64,000 bases of DNA from Spinacia oleracea. Taxonomy: Eukaryota; Streptophyta; Magnoliopsida; Caryophyllales; Amaranthaceae. This document shows positions 54,901 through 63,806 of the stretch, piece by piece. The stretch is from the NCBI RefSeq assembly GCF_020520425.1, contig NC_079487.1:82961141-83025140 (forward strand), written 5' to 3'. How positions within the stretch are numbered: position 1 is the first letter of the stretch; the number at the start of each line of letters is the position of its first letter. The notes beneath the pieces are model-generated. The model made no database searches. It saw only the letters and a list, made by a program, of their open reading frames with translations, and had not been told where the DNA came from. Position numbers and translations under genes: made by a program.

Positions 54901-56343
54901 TTTATCAAATAAAAGCTTCAGGTCATCTTTGTGAACCAATTTGCTCACTGACAGCAAGTTGTGTTTGAAATCACTTACATATAACACATCAAAAAGAGTC
55001 ACATTATCATTCAATTTCACATCTCCTATTTCTTTAACTGTTTTGACATTTCCATCAGGTAATCCTACCCTTATCTGCTTGTCTAATGTTCTCATGTTAG
55101 TAAGAACACTTTTGTTTCCTGTCATGTGATCACTAGCTCCTGAATCTATGAGCCATGTATTACAGTAAGAGTCATCATAATGATTCATTGCATTAGAAAG
55201 AATTTCTTTACCTGCAAAGTTGCTGTGACTGCTAGCTGTTGCATTCTGCTTCTCACCAATTGCTTTCATCACTTCCTGTACAACAGAAGAAATGAACTTG
55301 TCATCATGTTTCATTGCATTACCTCCTGCATTTCCAAACTCCAGGGGATTGTCTCCAGAATATTCTTCTTCACTCCTAGTTGCATTTGCAGCTTGTCTTG
55401 TGTTTCCTTTTCCCTTTGGATTGTTCTTAAACCAGTCAGGATATCCAACTAGCTTAAAACACTCTTCCCTTAAATGTCCCTTCATTCCACAATGCTGACA
55501 TTTCTTTGCATCTCTTTCAATCTTCTCAAGTCTCATTTTTTTGTATTCTCTCTTATTAAAGTTCATCAGAGGACCAAGACTCTCTCCTTGCCTGTTTGCT
55601 GCTAGAGCACTTGTTTGACTCCCAATACTGATTTCTCCTGTGATCTGCTTTTGTTTCTCAACCTGCATGACTAGATTGTACACCTTGTTCACAGGCATCA
55701 GTGGATCCATCCCAAGGAAATTTGTCTTCATCTGCTCATAATCAGAGTTCAGACCCATGAGAAACTTCATGAGCTTGGTGGATGATTCCCTCTCAATCAT
55801 TTTTTTGACAATGCTGCAGCTGCATTTTGCCAGAGCTCCACAAGAACACTCTGGTATGTCTTCAATTTCTGAGATTTGATCCCAAAAATCCTTCAATTTG
55901 CAGTAGTATTCACTTACACTGAGATACCCTTGCTGCAGTTCCCACATGTCTTTTTTCAGTTGAAAGAGAAGAGGAGCACTTGTTTGCCCATGCCTTTCAA
56001 TAATTTCTTCCCACAACCTCTTAGTTGATTGCATAGTCACAAGGCTGCTTGCAACTTCAGGCTTCATGGTGGCCAACAACCATGACCTCACCATATAATC
56101 ACATCTAGTCCATTTCTGGATTTCATCAGGACCTTCAGAAGGTTTAGGATGCTTCCCTTCTAAGAATCCCAGTTTGTTCTTGGCACCAAGAGCAATCCTG
56201 ATGCTTCTGCTCCAATTCAGGAAATTCTTTCCATCAAACAAGATACTTCCAAGTGGTGTTGCAGCACTCTCATTTACTGCAATAAAGAGAGGATCTTTGT
56301 AGGGATTCAGGTTGTTTGTTGAGGAGGAATTTGTTTCACCCAT
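51907..56343 (-). CDS. Copia-2 gag-pol polyprotein
   Basis: An intact frame of 1478 residues starting MGETNSSSTN. Order: gag (LNWSRSIRIALGAKNK), CCHC knuckle CQHCGMKGHLREEC (near residue 280), protease LIDSGASDHM, pre-integrase HARLGH, integrase HVDLWGPY, LRSDNGTE and the Glu in ARVERKHR, reverse transcriptase DINNAFLHG and YVDDLLV, RNase H FCDSDW and SSTEAEY. All catalytic motifs are present. The TGA stop lies inside the polypurine tract, 5 bases from the LTR, so coding and the PPT overlap. Confidence 0.95.
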   Translation of the reverse strand: MGETNSSSTNNLNPYKDPLFIAVNESAATPLGSILFDGKNFLNWSRSIRIALGAKNKLGFLEGKHPKPSEGPDEIQKWTRCDYMVRSWLLATMKPEVASSLVTMQSTKRLWEEIIERHGQTSAPLLFQLKKDMWELQQGYLSVSEYYCKLKDFWDQISEIEDIPECSCGALAKCSCSIVKKMIERESSTKLMKFLMGLNSDYEQMKTNFLGMDPLMPVNKVYNLVMQVEKQKQITGEISIGSQTSALAANRQGESLGPLMNFNKREYKKMRLEKIERDAKKCQHCGMKGHLREECFKLVGYPDWFKNNPKGKGNTRQAANATRSEEEYSGDNPLEFGNAGGNAMKHDDKFISSVVQEVMKAIGEKQNATASSHSNFAGKEILSNAMNHYDDSYCNTWLIDSGASDHMTGNKSVLTNMRTLDKQIRVGLPDGNVKTVKEIGDVKLNDNVTLFDVLYVSDFKHNLLSVSKLVHKDDLKLLFDKHGCSLQGLSTEDNVVFGENESDLYKLINFESKLTRRRKGREEVCLVKEEGKESKSCNKVEKLDLIHARLGHVSISKMEHLDFCKCKDLKSYFCDTCSVAKHHKLPFSPSKSIAGNVFELIHVDLWGPYRTKSITGASYFLTIVDDYSRVTWTHLLSNKEEVKGILVGFLAHIENHFNTTVKTLRSDNGTEIFQNECAQIFAQKGITHQRSVPGVPQQNARVERKHRFLLETARALKIHAGLPAYLWGECILAATHLINLLPSAVIGWETPYKRMMKKEPDYDHLRVIGSLCYASPHKKPTDKFAARGIRCIMIGYPYCQKGYKLMDLETRKIFVSRDVVFKERIFPFLLKQGNNDFATCLRNNLSSTETENDIDFSNIFTEEFEQDIDQIEPELEEMQEEMIQEDTMVVEQGQTDLDVTNVETNTQETVRRSERDRTIPAKFKDFVFDIPGKRAATHTANLIIARLMDSEYYSEEYLASLNNVLREREPIHYGEASEDQGWMEAMKEELNALDKNETWEMTDLPEGKKAIDSKWVYRIKFDRDGNIEKLKARLVARGDKQIKGKDYKHTFSPVAKFTTVRTLIALATAMNWKLEQLDINNAFLHGFLDEEVYMKPPKGYTGGKEGQVCRLKRSLYGLKQASRQWNLELTKFFIEHGYTQSKRDYSMFSKIENGKQTIVLVYVDDLLVTGDDTNEMKKLKTDLDNAFTVKDLGEMRYFLGIKVSRSPKGTMLNQRKFILDILKSTGTEDCKPAKFPFPKGIKLSVDQGELLEDPEIYRRIIGRLLYLNLTRPDISYSVQQLSQFMCEPRKPHLQAAIHVVKYLAGTIDWGLYYPADSEVKLSSFCDSDWGKCAFSSRSLTGYCVFLGKSLVSWKTKKQKTVSKSSTEAEYRCMSQTTSEIVWLNGVLEDLGFTVPKPIDLFCDNKSAIHLAYNPVFHERTKHLNVDCHYVRDHILDGLLNVLHVRSFLQLADLMTKSLSEQQHNHLSFKLGITPSAPT

Positions 56344-56440
56344 TTTTGTTTCTGTTTCGAAAGCTTTGATTTTTCTTGCTGGTTTGTTATTTCAGAACAG
56401 CAAACTCTCAAAATCTTTAAGATTTAAGAACGTTTAAACC

Positions 56441-56453
56441 TGCTCTGATACCA
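56441..56453 (-). other. Copia-2 primer binding site (initiator tRNA-Met)
   Basis: TGGTATCAGAGCA on the minus strand, directly adjoining the 5' LTR. Confidence 0.92.
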
Positions 56454-56769
56454 TGTAGAAAGATTCAAAGAGTTTTGCTGCTAAAATGCAGTGGTTTCTT
56501 CACCAGAAATTCTGGTGTTTTTGTGTTTTGTATTCTGTGTTTTGTGAGGTCTCAAACGGCACAAAAGGCCTGCCTTCACCTTATATACAAAGGTCTATGC
56601 ACAACCCTAAATTACATGTGTACAAGAGGCCAAAACAAAGCTGGCAAGATCCACCTAGGATCACTACAAAACAGACTACCTAGGAAGAGTAAAAGAACAA
56701 ACCAGAAAACATATGCATGTGACTATCCTAGGTGTAGAATTTACTATAAATAGCATGATATTCTCAATA
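56454..56769 (-). repeat. Copia-2 5' LTR
   Basis: Same sequence as 51584-51899 with one difference. The terminal CA is absent before the target duplication CCTAT. Confidence 0.93.
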
Positions 56770-56911
56770 CCTATCTCACATTTCACTCTGCATTAATATA
56801 CGAAGTATATCTACTGATCTATTAGCATCTAGCTTAAGAACTCAATGTGACCTGTGCAGACTGCAGAACTTACATGGTTAAGAAGAAACTTAATGGCATG
56901 TACAACACCTA

Positions 56912-56913
<2 letters not shown>

Positions 56914-56957
<44 letters not shown>
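56914..56957. repeat. (TA)n microsatellite
   Basis: About 22 TA units without interruption. Confidence 0.95.
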
Positions 56958-56961
<4 letters not shown>

Positions 56962-57987
56962 AAGTAATTAAACTTACAATAAGAAATTATTCACCCACGT
57001 TGTAACCAAGAGAACTTTACGTAAGATCCTATAAAAAGCCAGAAATTGGGAAATTACTTTGTAATTCTTTTTTCTCTTCCCCACTCTTTATTTCTGTCTT
57101 CCTCCCTGTTTGTCAATCATGACATAAATTCTTCCTTCCCCTCTTTGTTTCTCTCAATAGGAATTTCAGTTTATTTCAACTTAAATGTATTTACCCTATA
57201 AATGATTTTAATTGGACTAAATTCATCAGATTTTTCGACAATACTAATGAAATAAGTGTAATTCTATTTAATTTTTACTCATCAAGTGGTAATGATTAGA
57301 CCTAAAATTCATTGAAAGTCTCTTCCAATATGTATTACAACAAGAAGTTCATACTTATGCATTATAATTTGATAATTAAGAACATTGAAAGGACAAATTA
57401 GTAATTCATTGAAAAACTCGCCGCCCTTCCTTGCGACACCTCATCCGACCACCCAAGACCTACCGAAACTCTACCAATTTCAGCAACATACATCAAAATC
57501 CTAAATCAAAATCAAAATAAAGAACCTAAATCAAAATCCTAAAATAAAAAACCTAAATCAAAATCCTAAATCAAAAACCTAAAATAAAAAACCTAAATCA
57601 AAATCCTAAATCAAAATTAAAATAAAAAAAAAACTCTACCAATTTCAGCAACATAAATCAATTTCAATTAGTAATATTTCGCAAGATAAAATGAGCACGG
57701 AAAATCAAGAGAAGAGAGAACAACAAACCTCTACTCTTCGCTGTCCTACCCTGTCGGCCACCATTATTCGGTCTACAGAAGGAGAAGGAACGCGCATCAA
57801 CGTCGGCAAGGAGGTGACGGAGACGGTGGTTGAGGTTGAGACGGCTTGGCTGGTGAGTTTTTCTGGGTGCAATTACTGAGGGAGAGGAGAAGATCACATA
57901 TGGCAAAGAAGGTTGGGCGCCATTACTGAGGGAGAGGAGGTTGGGCGTCATTACTGAGTGAGAGGATAATCGAAAGCAGCTGGCAAA
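56958..57987. other. no gene seen; CCTAAATCAAAAT repeats
   Basis: At 57495-57625 a degenerate repeat of (AATC)CTAAATCAAAA and ACCTAAAATAAAA occurs. 57660-57980 is locally GC-richer, with TTGGGCG..CATTACTGAGGGAGAGGA repeated twice. The open frames there are not convincing genes. Confidence 0.4.
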
Positions 57988-58141
57988 GGTAAGAGGTGAG
58001 TAAACTGTACTGAAGGTCCCTAAACTTTGCCAAAAGGAGCAGTTAGGTCCCTCAAGTTTCAAAAGGAGCATTTAGGTCCCTCAAAATGGATGGAAAACGC
58101 TGTTTTTTGTTTTCCGTCACTAACGTAACGGCCGTTAAAAT
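57988..58141 (+). repeat. MULE-2 left TIR with target duplication
   Basis: Duplication GGTAAGAGGT at 57988-57997, then the TIR. The phrase TTAGGTCCCTCAA and its relatives occur three times in the TIR. Confidence 0.9.
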
Positions 58142-58387
58142 GAATATAATAATATAAAAAATTATTAAAATAAAAGGAGAATTAATATACACGTAGATTA
58201 ATGATTGAAAACAGATGATTTTGATGAAAATAAGTCTTTTCCAATTACTTAGCCTTTTCAACTTACTTTTTCAATGTGTACACGTGGAAACCTTCCAACT
58301 TCCCTCGTTTTTTCTGGTTCCTTCCTAATAATGTTTTGGCGGTATTTTTTTTACTGTTCCCAACCCTATTTCCCCCCTTTTCACTTC

Positions 58388-58398
58388 CTATTTATATG
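58388..58398 (+). promoter_or_regulatory. possible TATA box in MULE-2
   Basis: CCTATTTATAT about 105 bp before the short frame at 58493, followed by a pyrimidine-rich leader. Confidence 0.45.
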
Positions 58399-58492
58399 GT
58401 CCCCCCTCCCATTTTCACTCTCAGTTGTCTTTTTCCCATTTACTCAAACACTTAAGAGAATTTGAAGTTATTTCTCTGAGTTTTCTGCAAAA

Positions 58493-58582
58493 ATGGGTTC
58501 TTGCGTATCCAACAAGAGGACTGCTGATAAGTGGGAAGTTCGCACCCCCACGAGAACAAGAATTTGTCGGTTTTTTCAATAA
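58493..58582 (+). CDS. short frame MGSCVSNKR (possible first exon)
   Basis: 29 codons: MGSCVSNKRTADKWEVRT and a further 11, to TAA at 58580-58582. MGSCVS fits a dual N-myristoylation and palmitoylation start (Gly2, Cys4, Ser6). It follows a TATA-like box and a plausible leader. It could be the first exon of a gene continuing in the F-box-like frame at 59041-59379; a donor GTCGG at 58571 would allow this. The model is uncertain. Confidence 0.3.
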   Translation: MGSCVSNKRTADKWEVRTPTRTRICRFFQ

Positions 58583-59040
58583 ATGTTTGCAGTTGAGCCA
58601 TGATAAATTAGGGCTTTTTTGTTAAGTAACTTTTTCCCAAAATTGGTGCATGTATTATCTTGATTGTGGTGTTTTATATGTTAATTTAAACAATCGTGGG
58701 CTGATTTCGCATAATTTATCAATTGAAGTTGAAATTAGGGTTTCGTCCGTTTTTACTTTCCAATATTTAATTCGAATTGATGCTTGCATGTTCTTGAAAA
58801 TGGTGTTTAATATGTTAAATTATACAATTGTTGCCTAATTTGGAATTAATTTAAACTAGATTTTGTAGTAATTAGGGTTTCACTTACTGTTTTTGATTCA
58901 CTTAAACAAAAAACAGAGTTTGATTAATTCGAATGGATGCTTGCATGTTCTTGAAAATGGTGTTTATTTAAACTATTGTTTAATTTGGAAGTATTTTAAT
59001 CTAGATTCCGTATAATAATTAGGGTTTACTTACTGTTTTA

Positions 59041-59379
59041 TTGACTTTGGCCGTTACTTTGACTTTAGGAGACCTTGCTTTAAGGGAGGCACACCCCCTT
59101 TGTCATCATCAAGACATCCTCATCACCCAGATCTTCACCAAGCTGGACTGGGAGGGGCAGGCTGCTGTGCAGATGGTATGCAAGCAGTGGCGTAGGTGGG
59201 CCAAGTTGCGGTACCGCCTCCCATACCACTACCCTCAAGGATGCTACCGCGCGTGGCTGCGGGAGTGGGTGATCATGGACATCATTGACAATGATGGCCG
59301 TGACTTCCACGCCTGGATGGACAAGGACATGACCGTCTACTTTGACGGCTTCCCCCTCCTTTTCAAGGAGGAGGAGTAG
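59041..59379 (+). CDS. F-box-like frame inside MULE-2
   Basis: A frame of up to 112 codons, coding-like from about codon 10. The section DILITQIFTKLDWEGQAAVQ followed by MVCKQWRRWA resembles an F-box (the motif that binds SKP1 in SCF ubiquitin ligases). The rest, YHYPQGCYRAWLREWVIMDI and DFHAWMDKDMTVYFDGFP, is unknown to me. The stretch is clearly GC-richer than the surrounding MULE, a sign of captured host coding sequence. The start is not fixed: an acceptor-like CTTTAG (59063-59068) precedes the GDLALREAHPL part, so this may be a later exon. It lies between the left TIR and the transposase, on the same strand. Confidence 0.5.
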   Translation: MTLAVTLTLGDLALREAHPLCHHQDILITQIFTKLDWEGQAAVQMVCKQWRRWAKLRYRLPYHYPQGCYRAWLREWVIMDIIDNDGRDFHAWMDKDMTVYFDGFPLLFKEEE

Positions 59380-59820
59380 CTGGTGGTGGAGGCCATGCAG
59401 GGGTGGGTGGTGGTGGCGCTGGTGGTGGCCCCTCTTTTGTCAAGCTTATGATGATCCAGCTTGTTTATAGCTTTTTTTATTTTTAATTTTCAAGGACAAT
59501 TACATTACTACTGTCATTGCAATTATGTTTTTGTGAATGTGACAAATGTTGGTTTTTGGTATTTGTCACTGCTATGACAGTAGTTTATATCTAACCGTAG
59601 GCTTCTCCCTCAATAGTGGATTGAGGTTTGAAATGTAAGGGTTGAAGCCTACCCTTTTGTAAATGCAACTGAAATGATCATGATGAATGGATGAATGAAT
59701 GAATGCAACTTTAACCTTTTGTTATCTCTTGTGTTGTTATTCAAGATTTGGTTTGGTTTGATTTCTTAAAGTTTTTTTTTTTATTTGATATTGTTTTAAC
59801 TTTGATCAGATGTTGATGAT
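59380..59820. other. spacer before MULE-2 transposase
   Basis: 3' flank of the F-box-like frame and upstream sequence of the transposase. A GAATGGATGAATGAATGAAT run lies near 59684-59703. No gene. Confidence 0.5.
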
Positions 59821-62770
59821 TTGACTTTGAACCCTTGCATATATGTGCATCATGGTGGTGAATGGGTTGTGCAAGGTGATATGGTTTATAGTGGGGGGAG
59901 GGTGGATGTCTTTGATTACATCCATGAGAATGCAGATGGCAAATATGTTAAGGAATTAGTGGATAGTTTAGGTTATAATGATATAGAGAAAGTACATTTC
60001 TGGGACCCTAGGAAAGAATTCAAGAATGGGGTTAGATTTTTAGGTTTTGATAGTAGTACTTGTGACTCATTCTTAGCTTTACTCTTTGAATACAAAAGCA
60101 TTCATATATACATTGAACATAAAATCAAACCCACCTACAACTTTAACCTAAACAGGAGTGGAGGAGGGGGAGGAGGGAGAGGTAGCTTCCTTGAGTTGTT
60201 GAATACTGATGTGGTTGACTTAAATTCTGATTATGTGGAACCACCTTTTACAGTACTCCCACCCAAACAAACTGAACCTCAACCTGAACCTCAAAATCAA
60301 CCTCAAGATGTGCCCCAACCTGAAATTGATTATGATTCAGAGGGTACAGATGAGGATGATGATGAGTTAGCCACTGCTAGGTCTAAGATATCTGATGATA
60401 TGAGAAGGGAAAAGGCTTATTTTGAGGAGTTAGTAATGCTGAAAAAACTAGCAGAAAGTAAAGTAGAAGGTGGTCTGAATTTGGGGGATGACTTTGATGG
60501 ATACAGTGACTTAGACAGCCCTAGTGAGTCAGAAGATGAGGATGATGTTGGTTACTTAGTTGCACCACAACACCATAAGAGGGGGAGAGGGAAACAGAAG
60601 CAAAACAACACTGAAACTGAAGAGAGGGAAGCCACTTTCTATGTTGGGCAACAGTTTGAGAATCCAAAGACATTTAGGAAAGCAATCATAGATTATTCAA
60701 TTGATAAAGGAAGAAACATTCCATTTTCTAAAAATGATTCCACTAGGGTTTGTGCAGAGTGTGAGCACAAAGATAAAGGTTGTAAATGGAGAATTTGGGC
60801 TTCATGGGAGAGAGGAAGAAGGTCATTTACAGTGAAAACATTTGTCAGTGAGCAAACTTGTGGTAGGACACCTATCATTAAGAAGATGACTTCACATTGG
60901 ATTGCAGAACACTACCAGAATCTGTTTAAGGTTAACCCTTACATGAGAGTGCAAGATATTCAGGAAACCATTTGGTTAGAAAATGGTATAAGGGTGAGCA
61001 AAGACAAGGCTGCCAGGGCTAGGAGAAGGGGTCAAGCACTCATTGTTGGTGAATACAAAGAGCAGTATGCATTACTCCCAAGGTATGCAGCTGAGATACT
61101 AAGAAGCAATCCAGGGAACACAGTGAAGTTGAAGTTGGATGCAAATGTGTTTGACATACTGTATTTGTGTTTTGAGGCACTTAGGAAAGGGTTCTTGGCA
61201 GGATGAAGACCTTTCATATCACTTGATGGATGTTTCTTAAAGGGACCATTTGGGGGTCAATTGTTAGTAGCAGTAGGGAGGGATATAAAAAAATAAAATG
61301 TTCCCTTTGGCTTGGGCTGTCTGTGAGGTTGAGAGCACTGACACATGGAGTTGGTTTCTAGAACTTCTAGCTACTGATTTAGGCACTAGTGAAGGAGCAG
61401 GGTACACATTCATGTCTGACCAACAAAAGGGTTTACTTGCTGCTGTGTCAAATGTGTTTCCACAAGCTGAAAGTAGGGTGTGTACTGTAACTTTAGGGGA
61501 GTGTTTGGAGGTGGTTTAGAGTACAGAAAACAATTCTGGACTATTGCAAAAAGCAACACAGTAAATCACTTCAATGAAAACATTGAAGTAATGAGGGGTA
61601 TTTCACATGAAGCTGCTGAAGACCTACTGAAAAGGAACTACAAGAAATGGTGTAGGGCATTCTACACTCCATTATCTTGTTGTGACAGTGTAGACAACAA
61701 CATGAGTGAGGTGTTTAATGCATACATCTTGAGTGCAAGGCACAAGCCTATTATTACCATGTTGGAAGATATCAGAGAGGGTTTGATGGAAAGACTGCAT
61801 AAGAAAAGAGATTTCATTGGGAAAAAGGAGATAATGTTGTGTCCTAGGATCCAAATTCAGTTAAAGAAACACAAAATTTGGGCTAGGGGTTGGAATGCAT
61901 ACTGGGATGGTGGGTTTTGCTATGGAGTAAGAGAAGGTGCAACACACGTTAAGTATGTGGTGGATCTGAACCAACATACTTGCAGTTGCAATGCATGGCA
62001 GGTGAGTGGGATTCCATGCAAACATGCAATTGTTGCTATATGGAATAAAGTAGACCACCCAGAACAATATGTCAATGCATATTTCTGCAAACAGACCTAC
62101 ATGAAGGCATATGAATTTTTGTTAGAGCCTTTAAATGGTCCTCAAGAGTGGCCTACTTCTGATAACATTGTTGTGGCTCCAAAGGTGAAAAAGGTCAATG
62201 AAAGACCTAAAACAAAGAGGAGATATGGTGTTGGAGAGGTAACTGCATCTGGTAAGCTGAAGAGAACAGGTTGTTCTATGAAATACAGCTTATGTGGTGT
62301 GATAGGCCACAACAAAAGGTTGCAAGAATGCCCCTAAGCAACAACAACACAGCAACAATCATGCTATTGCAGAGCAGACCACACCACAGCAACAACACCC
62401 AAGAACCAGTTCAGCTATACCAATGCACAATAGGGGTGTGGGTATTTATACCTACCCAAATGGGTATCAAAGAATAGCTACTGTAAGTCATTCAATAGAC
62501 TCAAATTCTTTCTTACATGTTACTTTACTGTACTGAAGCCAACTTGTTCCTAATTTGTTTTAATTAATGCAGCCTATATCACAACATTTCCCCACACCAC
62601 AGAGGCAAAGACCTCCTGCAGCTTTCTATTCTGATCATGGGGGTGAGAAAACCATCTACTCCTTCCCTGCACATGACTTTCCATTGTCACAGACTCAACC
62701 AAGTCAAGGACACACAATATCAAGCCAAGCATTGCAGGATCTTGCAATGGCTAGAAGATTAGAAAAATGA
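59821..62770 (+). pseudogene. MULE-2 MURA-like transposase, broken
   Basis: It starts at MTLNPCIYVH. The N-terminal region (to about residue 110) is like that of MULE-1. An acidic linker follows, then the MuDR-type zinc-binding region (CAECEHKDKGCKWRIWASW). The catalytic Asp in SLDGCFLKG comes after a TGA (61204-61206). The frame shifts near 61290, at an A run in GRDIKK. The second Asp is in TFMSDQQKG. Another lesion lies near 61480, after AESRVC. The catalytic Glu is in NNMSEVFNAY, the SWIM finger is CSCNAW...CKHAI, and the terminal knuckle lacks its first Cys (MKYSLC). A last exon (62574-62770) after an intron (62483-62573) encodes a Gln-rich end (QALQDLAMARRLEK). The element cannot make its own transposase. 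Confidence 0.85.
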
Positions 62771-62861
62771 CCATGAGGTTAGATTTTATTGAATTTAAAG
62801 TCTTCATTACATTTCATTAGTGCAGATCATTACATTTACCTACCCACTTAACCCACTTAAC

Positions 62862-63284
62862 TTAAAACAAACCAGATAAAAAAAACAGAACCACTAGGAT
62901 TACAACCCACACTTCACATTTCACACTAATAGGTCTTCTCATCTTGCTCATCACATAGTCTGCCTCCCTCTTCCTTGCATAATTGTTAGCTTCACTAGGT
63001 TTTGTCCTAAAACTATCAACTTCAGCAGCAAGACTTTGTTTATCTTGCATTAACCCTAGTATGACAATTATTTGCCAAGTTGTTGGTTCTTGTTCATCAA
63101 TCCATCTAAAAAAGATGCAACCCCTTCTGTTTGTTTCAACATCATAATCTGGACAAACAATGAACCTCCTTCCAGGATTTTCTTTTGTCCATGCCTTTTG
63201 AATGGATACTGTGAATCCACAGTAGCACCTCTTAGGGTGTTCATTATCACCATTGTTGAACAAAGAGATAGCCCTGTTCATCAT
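62862..63284 (-). CDS. GRF-type zinc finger, tail-anchored protein (MULE-2 accessory gene)
   Basis: A frame of 140 residues. Residues about 17-63 form a GRF zinc finger: KRCYCG, the Cys in FIVCPDYD, and GCIFFRW. Residues about 65-115 are a mostly helical, charged stretch. The last 20 residues (EVWVVILVVLFFLSGLF) are a membrane anchor at the C-terminus. The start codon pair follows an intron-like acceptor TTTGCAG by one base, so a 5' UTR intron is likely. The gene reads inward from the right TIR and converges on the transposase. Same domain order and position as the gene at 3717-4451 in MULE-1. The reading frame is intact although the transposase has several lesions. Confidence 0.78.
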   Translation of the reverse strand: MMNRAISLFNNGDNEHPKRCYCGFTVSIQKAWTKENPGRRFIVCPDYDVETNRRGCIFFRWIDEQEPTTWQIIVILGLMQDKQSLAAEVDSFRTKPSEANNYARKREADYVMSKMRRPISVKCEVWVVILVVLFFLSGLF

Positions 63285-63657
63285 TCTGCAAATAAATTAC
63301 GTTTTAATAATTATTTCCTAAATATGTTTAATTATTGTTAAAATAAGCTAACTTAAGATTTTAAAAAAAATGGCAGAAAAATACCTTTTTGTTGAGAAGA
63401 GTCAGCTATGGTGGAGCAACAGAGAAAAAACACAGAGCAGAAGATGGAGAAGAAAGTTTTTTTTTTAAAGTGTTTTATTGTTGTTTTGTTGGCCATGGAA
63501 TGTTAAATACTCTGTTTTTTTAGAGCCACAACGGCTATATTTTTGTAAAAAGCTAACTGAAATGAATTTCCCTTTATTTAATTATTGGTAAATGGTAAAT
63601 GTAACTGTTTTTTTGTCGTTTAGTGCCTTTTATTTAGTTTCCTTTTAATTTAATTGA
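63285..63657 (-). promoter_or_regulatory. upstream region of the MULE-2 GRF gene
   Basis: A leader intron probably lies from 63285 to about 63380, and the promoter beyond. No certain TATA box. No coding. Confidence 0.35.
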
Positions 63658-63806
63658 ATTTTAACGGCCGTTAGTGACGGAAAACAAAAAGCAGCGTTTT
63701 CCATCCATTTTGAGGGACCTAAATTCTCCTTTTGAGACTTGAGGGACCTAACTGCTCCTTTTGACAAAGTTTAGGGACCTCCAGACCTATTTACTCGGTA
63801 AGAGGT
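63658..63806 (-). repeat. MULE-2 right TIR with target duplication
   Basis: Inverted copy of the left TIR with scattered mismatches, then GGTAAGAGGT at 63797-63806. The TIRs are more diverged from each other than those of MULE-1, suggesting an older insertion. Confidence 0.9.

Larger units (their letters stand above)
51584..56769 (-). mobile_element. Copia-2: complete Ty1/copia retrotransposon
   Basis: The LTRs (51584-51901 and 56454-56769) start TGTAGAAAG and differ at one base that I can see (51883 C against 56753 G), so insertion is recent. Target duplication CCTAT is at 51579-51583 and 56770-56774. The last two bases (CA) of the outer end at 56769 are missing. The initiator tRNA-Met PBS TGGTATCAGAGCA is next to the 5' LTR. 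One long gag-pol frame fills the inside. At 5.2 kb it is compact. Orientation is minus. Confidence 0.95.
57998..63796. mobile_element. MULE-2: two- or three-gene Mutator-like element
   Basis: TIRs of about 140 bp (57998-58141, 63658-63796) begin GAGTAAA and share AGGTCCCTAAACTTTG and GGATGGAAAACGCTG. They are flanked by the 10-bp duplication GGTAAGAGGT (57988-57997, 63797-63806). Contents: a short frame and an F-box-like frame near the left end (58493-59379), a broken MURA transposase on the plus strand (59821-62770), and a GRF-finger gene on the minus strand (62862-63284) reading inward from the right TIR. The plan matches MULE-1, although TIR sequences are unrelated. Confidence 0.92.
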
